In this document: in pieces, positions 8,986 through 16,006 of the stretch
Layout: each line of letters begins with the position of its first letter
Numbering within the stretch: position 1 is the first letter of the stretch
DNA from: Nostoc linckia NIES-25
GTDB lineage: Bacteria; Cyanobacteriota; Cyanobacteriia; Cyanobacteriales; Nostocaceae
Assembly (NCBI RefSeq): GCF_002368035.1
Contig: NZ_AP018222.1
Coordinates: 4,909,508-4,973,507 of the forward strand
DNA: 64,000 bases
Reading direction: 5' to 3'
The notes under the pieces: model-generated
Database searches by the model: none
The model's input: only the letters and a program-made list of their open reading frames with translations
Told to the model about the DNA's origin: nothing
Program-made: the position numbers and the translations under genes

Positions 8986-9648
8986 TTAAATGTAAATGTC
9001 ATCCTTTCTAACATTATGTCTGTTTGCTACTTCCAGTAGGGCTTGGTCGATAGACTCGCGCATCTTGAGAAACAGCAAATATTTATTCCTAGCGTAGAGC
9101 CAAGCTATGGATGCGAGGACTAGGATCGCACCCCGCAATGAAAAGATTGAATTCCAGTTGAATATCTCCTGATACTTGGCGATCGCAAAGCCCACAATCA
9201 GAACTGGTGGAGAACCACCAAAGAGAATAGAGATAAATCTACCAATAACCTCAGTCTTTAATACTTTAAGATTTTTGGAGGAATCCCCAAAAAGAACTTC
9301 CCCTGCTTTGTGATTGCCTTGGTCAAGGGTTCGCATGAAGTGTTCCCAACCAAGCAATTGTTCGTTTCCTTCACTCAGTTGTGGCGCCAAACACAAGCCT
9401 ATGTATGCTGCGATTTTGTAGATTTGAGATGTATGATCTATCCACAATAGCCATAGAAAGCTCGATACGGCAGCGAGAGCAATAACAACATCAGGAAATT
9501 TTTCTAGTACGGATAATCCTGCACCTAGAGCCGTAAGCTGTAAGGCCACCAAACTCGCGGACAAGTTCGTTCTATTATTAATTTCATTTCTCAGCTGCTC
9601 GTATTCGCACAAATTTACGGTTCGGAAATGGTTTCGAGAATTTGTCAT
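8986..9648 (-). CDS. Predicted multi-span membrane protein, function unknown
   Basis: 220 residues with about four hydrophobic segments (roughly residues 31-50, 53-70, 138-156 and 166-184). The N-terminal EYEQLRNEINNRTNLS precedes the first span, and WIDHTSQIYKIAAYIG follows the second. This arrangement is seen in several uncharacterised bacterial membrane proteins, but I cannot assign a family. The start codon overlaps the stop of the glycosyltransferase gene (ATGA), so the two are translationally coupled. Base composition appears higher in GC than the neighbours, hinting at joint transfer with the glycosyltransferase. Confidence 0.65.
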   Translation of the reverse strand: MTNSRNHFRTVNLCEYEQLRNEINNRTNLSASLVALQLTALGAGLSVLEKFPDVVIALAAVSSFLWLLWIDHTSQIYKIAAYIGLCLAPQLSEGNEQLLGWEHFMRTLDQGNHKAGEVLFGDSSKNLKVLKTEVIGRFISILFGGSPPVLIVGFAIAKYQEIFNWNSIFSLRGAILVLASIAWLYARNKYLLFLKMRESIDQALLEVANRHNVRKDDIYI

Positions 9649-10796
9649 GTTGCTGCGACCTCTTTATAGAGCTTTTCAAGACGGTTGACATAAGAGTCTG
9701 CATCAAACATACGCACGTGCTCTTGACCTTGTTTGACTATGCGAGTCCGTAGTGTCTCGTCGGCAAGGATACGGATCGCTGCATTTGCCAGCGCGTTATG
9801 GTCGTTTTTGTCAACAATTAGGCCGGTTTCGCCGTCAACTACAGTCTCCACCATACCCCCCGACCGTGAGACAATCAGTGGAATAGCACATGCCATTGCT
9901 TCTAGAGGCACCAAACCGAATGGCTCATCATCAATAGTCGGATACCACACAAGGTCAGAGGCGCGATAAGCTGATGCAATCTCAGAGCGATGGAAAGCAA
10001 GGAACTGTACGGCATCAGCCGCCTGTGCGTTGCGTGCTATAGCTACCAGCTCGTTCCTGAGTGCCTGTACGTGGGTTGGATCGTCCACTATGTTTTCAGA
10101 GGAACACAGAACTAGCGTTCCTTTGCCTAGTCTGCGCCTGAGTTCAAGAAATGCATGTAGCCCAATGTTAACGCCCTTCCATCTCAGAAGACGAGCTGGA
10201 TGAAAGACGATTGGACGCTCGAAGGCAGCGAACCTCGGATCTGTAGAACCTTGTGGCGAGAACTTTGTCAGATCGATTCCGAGCCACATAACAGAAGCGG
10301 CGCTGCGCGTAGGGATGCTCTTTTTAAGGTAATGACTTGCGTACAAAACACGATCCCATGAATAGTTCATTATCTGCTCAAATAGATGCTCGCCTACTCT
10401 GTCATGGACTCCATTCACGAGCGGAATATGGCGGATTTGGGTAAAGAGGGACAGCGCTAGTTCTGGTGCAAAGTGATGCCCATTATGTATGTGAACGTGG
10501 GAAGGCGTGAATTCAGCAATTGATTGAGAGATAATCCGAGCAAGATCGTTGAGAAGATTGTCGCTAATGGCTTGTGAATCCCATCCTTTCCTTCGTGCAA
10601 GTAGACTCTGAACCGTAAAATCTGGCCAACGAACAACTGTAAAATTACCGAGTTCCTCTCGTGAGTACTTTTCCCCACCCACTAGACAATATATGTCATG
10701 TCCGCGTTCGGCAAGCCGTGTTGAAATATCCCACAAGTGGGATTCAACTCCTCCAAACGTCGGTGGAAATGCATGAGCAATCATCAAGATTCGCAT
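9645..10796 (-). CDS. GT4-family glycosyltransferase
   Basis: 383-residue GT-B-fold retaining glycosyltransferase that transfers a sugar from a nucleotide donor to an unknown acceptor, probably a surface glycan or glycolipid. Seen: N-terminal HAFPPTFGGVESHL (donor/acceptor loop glycines), the middle PARLLRWKGV start of the C-terminal domain, and the EPFGLVPLEAMACAIPLI segment carrying the E-x7-E donor-binding motif, then GLIVD. No signal or membrane segment. Upstream partner of the membrane protein at 8986 through a 4-bp overlap. Codon use is clearly richer in G and C at third positions than in adjacent genes, and HIP1 octamers are absent, suggesting recent acquisition. Substrates cannot be deduced. 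Confidence 0.88.
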   Translation of the reverse strand: MRILMIAHAFPPTFGGVESHLWDISTRLAERGHDIYCLVGGEKYSREELGNFTVVRWPDFTVQSLLARRKGWDSQAISDNLLNDLARIISQSIAEFTPSHVHIHNGHHFAPELALSLFTQIRHIPLVNGVHDRVGEHLFEQIMNYSWDRVLYASHYLKKSIPTRSAASVMWLGIDLTKFSPQGSTDPRFAAFERPIVFHPARLLRWKGVNIGLHAFLELRRRLGKGTLVLCSSENIVDDPTHVQALRNELVAIARNAQAADAVQFLAFHRSEIASAYRASDLVWYPTIDDEPFGLVPLEAMACAIPLIVSRSGGMVETVVDGETGLIVDKNDHNALANAAIRILADETLRTRIVKQGQEHVRMFDADSYVNRLEKLYKEVAAT

Positions 10797-10810
10797 TCGG
10801 CAAGTCAGAG

Positions 10811-10980
10811 GTTGTTTGAAAAGTCTAATTTATTACTCGCTTTGGCGACTGTAAGTCGCGGCTACACAGACAAAACCCACTGACCTGGGTTTGAAAACCC
10901 TGATTTTCTGTTAGTCCGCGGAGGCGGACTTAGCCTGTGTAGTAGCGAATCATATTCGCCCAAAACTTTTCAAACATCCT
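10811..10980. mobile_element. MITE-like inverted-repeat element (about 170 bp)
   Basis: Outer arms GTTTGAAAAGT (10814-10824) and ACTTTTCAAAC (10965-10975) are inverted copies. Further in, the left CTACACAG matches the right CTGTGTAG, and GC-rich hairpins such as GTCCGCGGAGGCGGAC fill the core. There is no coding capacity. The architecture is that of a non-autonomous palindromic element, located just upstream of the GT4 gene and downstream of devA. Confidence 0.7.
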
Positions 10981-11007
10981 CCTAAAGATTGTTTTCAAAT
11001 TTCACGT

Positions 11008-11712
11008 TTAAGCAGCTGCGCTTAAAACTGCGTTGTCGGTTAATTTGCCATCTTCCATTTTGACGATGCGATCGGCAACGTCTAGAATTCGATTGTCGTG
11101 GGTGACTAGTAGAATGGTGCAGCCTTGTTCTTTGGCTAATGTCTGCATTAGGTTGACTACATCTCTACCGGATTTGCTATCTAGGGCGGCGGTTGGTTCG
11201 TCGGCTAATACGATTTTAGGATGGTTGACTAACGCACGAGCGATCGCAACTCTTTGCTTTTGTCCCCCAGATAAGTCATCAGGATAATAGTTGAGACGAT
11301 TCCCTAAGCCAACGTGTTCTAACATTTGAGCAGAACGCTCTTGCATCTCTTTTAATGATAAATGGTTGTGTAGTTCTAAGCCCATTTTGACGTTTTGTAA
11401 AGCAGTTAAACTGTTATGCAAATTGTGTGCTTGAAATATATAACCGTTGTTTCGTCGGGCTAAGGTCAATTCTTTTGCACTCGCACCACACATTTCTCTT
11501 TCTAGGACTTTCAAACTACCAGATTGAGCAGAACGCAGTCCACCAATTAAAGTCAATAACGTCGTTTTTCCAGAACCAGAAGGCCCGGTCATGATGACAA
11601 TTTCACCAGGATTTATTTCTAGGTTAATATCAAATAAAACTTGTTTCCTTAATTGCCCGTGACCAAAGTAATGATTCAGGTTATTGATATAAATTACTGG
11701 TTTATTTTTCAT
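11008..11712 (-). CDS. devA: DevA-type ABC transporter ATP-binding protein
   Basis: ATPase of a DevBCA-type exporter, 234 residues. Seen: Walker A GPSGSGKT (43-50), Q-loop around FQAHNL, the signature LSGGQ (147-151), Walker B IVLADEP (167-173) and switch histidine VTHD. It resembles LolD/MacB-class ATPases. With DevC and DevB it would drive export across both membranes together with a TolC-like outer-membrane channel, which is not in this window. In Anabaena the founding member exports heterocyst glycolipids, but Nostocales have several paralogous sets, so the cargo is not certain. Last gene of devB-devC-devA, 55 bp after devC, with a heptamer repeat in that gap. Confidence 0.88.
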   Translation of the reverse strand: MKNKPVIYINNLNHYFGHGQLRKQVLFDINLEINPGEIVIMTGPSGSGKTTLLTLIGGLRSAQSGSLKVLEREMCGASAKELTLARRNNGYIFQAHNLHNSLTALQNVKMGLELHNHLSLKEMQERSAQMLEHVGLGNRLNYYPDDLSGGQKQRVAIARALVNHPKIVLADEPTAALDSKSGRDVVNLMQTLAKEQGCTILLVTHDNRILDVADRIVKMEDGKLTDNAVLSAAA

Positions 11713-11731
11713 AAAATTCCCCTTTTTTATT

Positions 11732-11765
11732 CGCTAATGACCAATGACTAATGACTAATGACTAA
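11732..11765. repeat. TAATGAC heptanucleotide tandem repeat
   Basis: About four units of the heptamer (variant ACCAATG in one unit) between devC and devA. It is the same class of repeat as at 50770-50801, in inverted orientation. Confidence 0.8.
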
Positions 11766-11767
11766 AT

Positions 11768-12943
11768 TTAAAACATATCCGCAGGGTCAGCATATTGCAA
11801 TTTACGAGTGGCGATCGCTCCAGAAATCCCGCACATAATAATCGTTAAAATTAGAACGAGTATTGCTCGTGATAATGTCATTAAAATAGGTAGTGCAGTT
11901 GCTTTTGCTGCCAAATTATAAAGCCCAATTGGTAAAATAAAACCAGGAATAAAGCCAAAAAATGCCAAGATTATTGCTTCTTCAAAAACTACCGCCAACA
12001 GGTATTGATTGCGGTATCCCATCGCTTTGAAAGTCGCATATTCTTTGAGGTGAGTGTTAACATCAGTTGAAAGTACCTGATAAACAATGACAACACCTAC
12101 TACAAATGCCATTGCTGTTCCTAATCCAAAAATGAATCCAATCGGGCTTTCTTTTTGCCAATAACTCTGCTCGAATTCAATATATTCTTGTTTAGTTAGT
12201 ACTCTCACATCATTGGGTAGATGTGAATCTAATGCAGTAGCAACTTGCTTTGCATCGTAACCTGGTTGGAGTGCAACTAATCCCAAGTTGATGCTAGCGG
12301 CTTCTCGCCGAGGAAAGAAATGTAAGAAAGTTTGGTCGCTGCCAATTAAAATTCCATCTGCACCAAACGACGCCCCTAATGTAAATAATCCAGTGATGGT
12401 AACGGTACGGCGCTCAATTTCTGTGCTGACAATTTTTCCTTCTTCAACTTGAGCGATCGCATCTTTATAACTTCCTCTAGAATTGCGATCGAATAACACC
12501 CGATCTGGTAACTTTATTTTGTTTAATTGCTGATTTACTTCTGGTAAATTTAAAGCTGCTTGTTCCGGCTCAAATCCAATCACTTGCATAGATGTATCTT
12601 TGCGAGTTTCAGGATGTTTCCAAGTAATGGTATTGGAATAAAACGCTTGTGCTGATTTGACTCCTGGAATATCCTTAGCTTGATACAAACGTCGCCGTGA
12701 GAACGAGCCTAAATTCTGCGTATTCCGTGCTTGGGGACTAACTAATACAATATCTGCATTTAAAGTGCGACTCAGTTTTGTGTTGCTGTCATACAATGCA
12801 CTTTGAAAGCCAAGCTGCATGAACATTAGCACATCAGCAAAAGCAATCCCTGATAATGCTACTAAAAGACGCCCTTTTTCTTTACTCAGTTGCAGCCATC
12901 CGAGAGGTGTTCGCCGTTGAATTTGTTGAATAAATGCAATCAT
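11768..12943 (-). CDS. devC: DevC-type ABC exporter permease
   Basis: 391-residue permease of the MacB/DevC family. The N-terminal RTPLGWLQLSKEKGRL precedes the first membrane helix (about residues 25-45). A large periplasmic domain (about 50-260) follows, and three helices lie near residues 270-295, 315-345 and 355-380. This one-plus-three topology and the phrase LKEYATFKAMGYRN are characteristic of DevC. It couples DevA ATP hydrolysis to movement of the periplasmic domain and the DevB adaptor. It lies 141 bp downstream of devB, with an inverted repeat between. Confidence 0.88.
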   Translation of the reverse strand: MIAFIQQIQRRTPLGWLQLSKEKGRLLVALSGIAFADVLMFMQLGFQSALYDSNTKLSRTLNADIVLVSPQARNTQNLGSFSRRRLYQAKDIPGVKSAQAFYSNTITWKHPETRKDTSMQVIGFEPEQAALNLPEVNQQLNKIKLPDRVLFDRNSRGSYKDAIAQVEEGKIVSTEIERRTVTITGLFTLGASFGADGILIGSDQTFLHFFPRREAASINLGLVALQPGYDAKQVATALDSHLPNDVRVLTKQEYIEFEQSYWQKESPIGFIFGLGTAMAFVVGVVIVYQVLSTDVNTHLKEYATFKAMGYRNQYLLAVVFEEAIILAFFGFIPGFILPIGLYNLAAKATALPILMTLSRAILVLILTIIMCGISGAIATRKLQYADPADMF

Positions 12944-12970
12944 AATAATGCCTAAGATTAAAAATATTTA

Positions 12971-13074
12971 TCACGCAGAGGCGCAGAGTCGCAGAGAGTA
13001 AGAGAAGAGTTGAATTTGTAATTAAAGCCTTTTTACTCTCAATTCCCCTCTGTGCCTCTGCGTCTCTGCGTGAG
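12971..13074. repeat. Inverted repeat between devB and devC
   Basis: A left arm from 12971 (CACGCAGAGGCGCAGAG) and a right arm at 13049-13074 (reading CTCTGCGTCTCTGCGTG near its end) form long, mostly matching inverted arms around about 70 bp. The CTCTGCGCCTCTGCGTG sequence is a dispersed cyanobacterial repeat; one arm alone also occurs near 21130-21150. Because it separates two genes of one operon, it may act as an mRNA processing or attenuation hairpin. Confidence 0.7.
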
Positions 13075-13084
13075 ATAAAAACCA

Positions 13085-14275
13085 TCATTTCTCAATCTCC
13101 GCCGTAATTTGCAAATTAGTAAACTTAGCAGCCTTCTTACTCGATGCAGCATCCAAAACCACATGCACCTCAATCACTCTCGCATCAATATTAGTACTAG
13201 GGTCAGTATTAACAATCGTTTGCCGTTTCACTTGAGAACCAATACGTTCGACTTTTCCAACTAGTTCCCCAGGAATCGAATCGCTAGTAACCCGCACCTG
13301 TTGACCGATTTTCACGCCACTAATGTCACTTTGATAAACCTCAGCAACCGCATACATGCGTTGAGTCTGCCCAATTTCCACAATCCCATCGCTACCAACG
13401 ACTTCTCCAGCGCGGGTATGAATTTCCAGAATTTCACCATCAATAGGCGATCGCACTGATGCTCGATCTAGTTCTGCCTGAGCTTGTTTCATGGCTGCAA
13501 TGGCACGATCTACTTCTACTTGGTTCTGTTTCACATCCACCGGTCGCACCTCTGCAATCCGATCCAAATTGGCTCTAGCTTGATTGAGCTGCGCTGGACT
13601 GGTAGATTGAATCCTTGCCAACACTGCTTTTGCTTCTTGTAAACTCTTCTGGGCAGTTTCTAAGGTTAACTGTCTGCTGTCTCGATCGGCTGCGGAAATT
13701 GCACCCTCTTGATATAACGACTGATAGCGGTTGTATTGTGTTTGTGCATTTGTCAATTCTGATGTTAATCGAGCCACCGTTGCCACTTGAGCATCAATAT
13801 CTCCTTGCCTTTGTGCTGACAAACGGTCAATTTCGGCACGTTGAGCGTTGATTTCTCCAGTTTTAGCTCCCGCTTTAGTAATCGCAAGTTTCGCTTGGGC
13901 AACTTTCACATCTTCCTGCGCTTGCTGATATGCTGCTAAAAGGCGATCGCGATTATCCAAAATTGCAATCACTTGCCCTGCCTTGATGCGATCGCCTTCC
14001 TTAACTAACAATTGTTCCACTCGATTGCCGTTATTGGCGGTGGGAGCTGACAAGTTAACCGTTTCTCCCTGAGGTTCCAATCGCCCCAACGCTGTCACTG
14101 TGGTGATTTCAGGTGAAGTTACTGCTGGGCTAGCATTTTGTACCTGTTGATTTGATGGCGATCGCGAGAGTACATAAGCAGAACTTCCACCAACAATAAT
14201 CAACGCGCTAGCAGCAATTCCAAACCATTGACGGGATTTAGCAGAGGTGGCGCTACCTGGTAAGTTTTGCAGCAT
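13085..14275 (-). CDS. devB: DevB-type periplasmic membrane fusion protein (HlyD family)
   Basis: Adaptor that links the DevCA pump to an outer-membrane channel. One N-terminal membrane anchor (about residues 20-40), a lipoyl half-motif near NNGNRVEQLLVKEGDRIKAG, a long alpha-helical coiled-coil hairpin (about 115-265, rich in AQ and DR repeats), the second lipoyl half with VRSPIDGEILEIHTRAGEVV, and a beta-barrel C-terminal part. The ATG at 14275 is preferred to the TTG at 14281 because AGGAG lies 7 bp before it. About 396 residues, typical. First gene of devBCA and divergent from a TetR regulator with palindromic operators in the gap. Confidence 0.88.
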   Translation of the reverse strand: MLQNLPGSATSAKSRQWFGIAASALIIVGGSSAYVLSRSPSNQQVQNASPAVTSPEITTVTALGRLEPQGETVNLSAPTANNGNRVEQLLVKEGDRIKAGQVIAILDNRDRLLAAYQQAQEDVKVAQAKLAITKAGAKTGEINAQRAEIDRLSAQRQGDIDAQVATVARLTSELTNAQTQYNRYQSLYQEGAISAADRDSRQLTLETAQKSLQEAKAVLARIQSTSPAQLNQARANLDRIAEVRPVDVKQNQVEVDRAIAAMKQAQAELDRASVRSPIDGEILEIHTRAGEVVGSDGIVEIGQTQRMYAVAEVYQSDISGVKIGQQVRVTSDSIPGELVGKVERIGSQVKRQTIVNTDPSTNIDARVIEVHVVLDAASSKKAAKFTNLQITAEIEK

Positions 14276-14306
14276 TAGCAAGCTCCTAGTTACATCTGAT
14301 AGCTAT

Positions 14307-14359
14307 ACAAAACAGTTTCGTTTCGCGTACACTTATAAAGTAAACGAAACAGTTTCGTT
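14307..14359. promoter_or_regulatory. Twin palindromic operators between devB and tetR
   Basis: A perfect 17-bp palindrome, AACGAAACAGTTTCGTT (14343-14359), and a second, less complete copy sharing AAACAGTTTCGTTT (14310-14323) lie 33 bp apart in the divergent intergenic region. The length, symmetry and position are those expected for the TetR-family regulator encoded at 14432, which would control the devBCA promoter and perhaps its own. Binding is inferred. Confidence 0.75.
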
Positions 14360-14431
14360 CTGTCAAGTGTATGCTGGAAATATACATGAACTAAGTTAAT
14401 GGGTTCGCTAGTTTATCTGTAAAATCAACTC

Positions 14432-15040
14432 ATGAGCAAATCTAAGAGTATTGAGCGCGATTTATCTCCCGAAAAAACTGAGATGATTCTGGATGGGGCA
14501 ATGCAAGAGTTTCTCGAAAACGGCTATGCAGCAGCCAGAATAGATAAAATCGCAGTGGCGGCGGGTGTTTCTAAAGCAACGATATACAGGCGTTATCCCG
14601 ATAAGGAAAGCTTATTTACAGCATTGATGCAGCAATTAGCTTGCAAAAAAGAACTTTTTAATTCAGCACAAATCCAATCAGCTCAAGGCGATCCGGCTTC
14701 TTTGCTGAGATCCTTTGCAAATAGGATGCTGGAGCATATTGCAGACGATCCGCAAGCTCTGACATTCTTTAGGATTATTATTGGTGAGTCAGGGAGGTTT
14801 CCAGAATTAGCGCGAGCATTTGTCAAGAACATTGAAAAACCGATGCTGGAAGCTCTAACGCAATACCTAGCTTCTCACCCAGAATTAGAACTTCCCGATG
14901 CTGAAGTTACAGCGCGAGCTTTTGTTGGGACACTGGTTCATTTCGTCCTTTTGCGAGATATTATGCAAAGTGGCGATATCGTGCCGATGGAACGCGATCG
15001 CCTGCTCGATAATTTAGTTAAGTTAATTATTCATAAATGA
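14432..15040 (+). CDS. TetR/AcrR-family transcriptional regulator
   Basis: 202-residue repressor-type protein. The N-terminal helix-turn-helix is seen as the block around ILDGAMQEFLENGYAAARI, then AAGVSKATIYRRYPDKESLF (about residues 20-65). The remaining alpha-helical part has no recognisable ligand motif beyond the TetR_C AcrR-like pattern. It is divergent from devBCA, with two matching palindromes in between, so it most likely represses the exporter and is released by a small ligand, perhaps the exported compound or a toxic amphiphile. A role in stress-induced export is therefore plausible as an alternative to heterocyst envelope formation. Confidence 0.88.
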   Translation: MSKSKSIERDLSPEKTEMILDGAMQEFLENGYAAARIDKIAVAAGVSKATIYRRYPDKESLFTALMQQLACKKELFNSAQIQSAQGDPASLLRSFANRMLEHIADDPQALTFFRIIIGESGRFPELARAFVKNIEKPMLEALTQYLASHPELELPDAEVTARAFVGTLVHFVLLRDIMQSGDIVPMERDRLLDNLVKLIIHK

Positions 15041-15121
15041 GAATCCAGAAGACTTTGATACCCAAACTTAATATAGTGATTCTCATTTAAATGAGATAAA
15101 AATTAAGGTAGGAATAAATTT

Positions 15122-15180
15122 GTAGGTTGTGTTGAAGAACGTAGCAAGATCCCGCAGGGTAACCCAACACCGAGATCTAC
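15122..15180. repeat. GTAGGTTGTGTT-type imperfect inverted repeat
   Basis: Left arm GTAGGTTGTGTT and right-hand AACCCAACACCGAGATCTAC form an imperfect inverted repeat. It is related to the GTAGGTTGGGTT element at 59540-59655. The region holds no gene. Confidence 0.5.
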
Positions 15181-15314
15181 TGCTTGAGTTGCAGTTAATC
15201 TTGTTTCAAATGAAATGACAGAAAAAGCCTCGATTATATGATAATTTACTAATTTATCAAAGCTAAATAATAAGCAACAAGCCAAAGGCAGGTTTTTGAC
15301 TGCTCATTTCAGTG

Positions 15315-15851
15315 TTAAGTTTTTTGACATTGTGAAAGAGACGCTTCTCTAAGAAAATTAACCAATTTTGTTGTGTCTTGTGGATTTAATGATGTAGAAT
15401 CATCATTAATATTGTTCCTCTGGATAATTGCTGAATCATCATTTATATTTAGGCAATCAATAGAAGCATACTTTAATTTATACAATGCCTTTGATTGCTG
15501 TGTAACACTATCTGATTGATTTACTGGTATAGAAATCTTAACCGAAACTTCATTCTTTTGTTTAAATCGTATATCTCTACGTGTCATAACTTCTGTCTTT
15601 ATAAGAAGACCATCATTAATAGCATTGACAACAGCATTCCAAGTCGCCTGATTTTCTTGCAATTGGTTTCTTTCTTTTCTTGTTGCGCGTAAATTTCTTG
15701 ATAATCGTCGTTCTGTTTGATGTAAAATATCTGTATTTTTGGATAATTGGTTTCTTGTGTGTCGTACAACAGGTCTACAACCAAATTGAGTAAATACTAA
15801 AGCTATTAACAAAGCTATAAGAGCCGAATTTTTGCCAAGTTTTACAAACAT
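15315..15851 (-). CDS. Putative lipoprotein of unknown function
   Basis: About 178 residues from the ATG at 15851 (an in-frame GTG at 15893 would add 14). The N-terminus has lysines, a hydrophobic core ALIALLIALVF and FGC, a lipobox-like site near residue 25. Export and lipid anchoring are therefore possible, though the residue at -3 is not ideal. A basic, Arg/Gln/Asn-rich helix that looks coiled follows (about 30-70). The C-terminal third contains two short Asn-Asp-Asp-Ser units. I do not recognise the family. It is monocistronic, between tetR and the NB-ARC gene on the minus strand. Confidence 0.55.
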   Translation of the reverse strand: MFVKLGKNSALIALLIALVFTQFGCRPVVRHTRNQLSKNTDILHQTERRLSRNLRATRKERNQLQENQATWNAVVNAINDGLLIKTEVMTRRDIRFKQKNEVSVKISIPVNQSDSVTQQSKALYKLKYASIDCLNINDDSAIIQRNNINDDSTSLNPQDTTKLVNFLREASLSQCQKT

Positions 15852-16006
15852 ATATAAAATATTAAATAACAAGCTTGATTTCAGACTTGACACATTTTAG
15901 CTACACTTGGACTACTAAGCTCTGCGTAAAAACTCGGAAAAATTTTTCGCCTCAACAAAAATCAAATTTGGGCGCTCAAAGTTTTCATCTTATTTTAGAA
16001 AAATTA

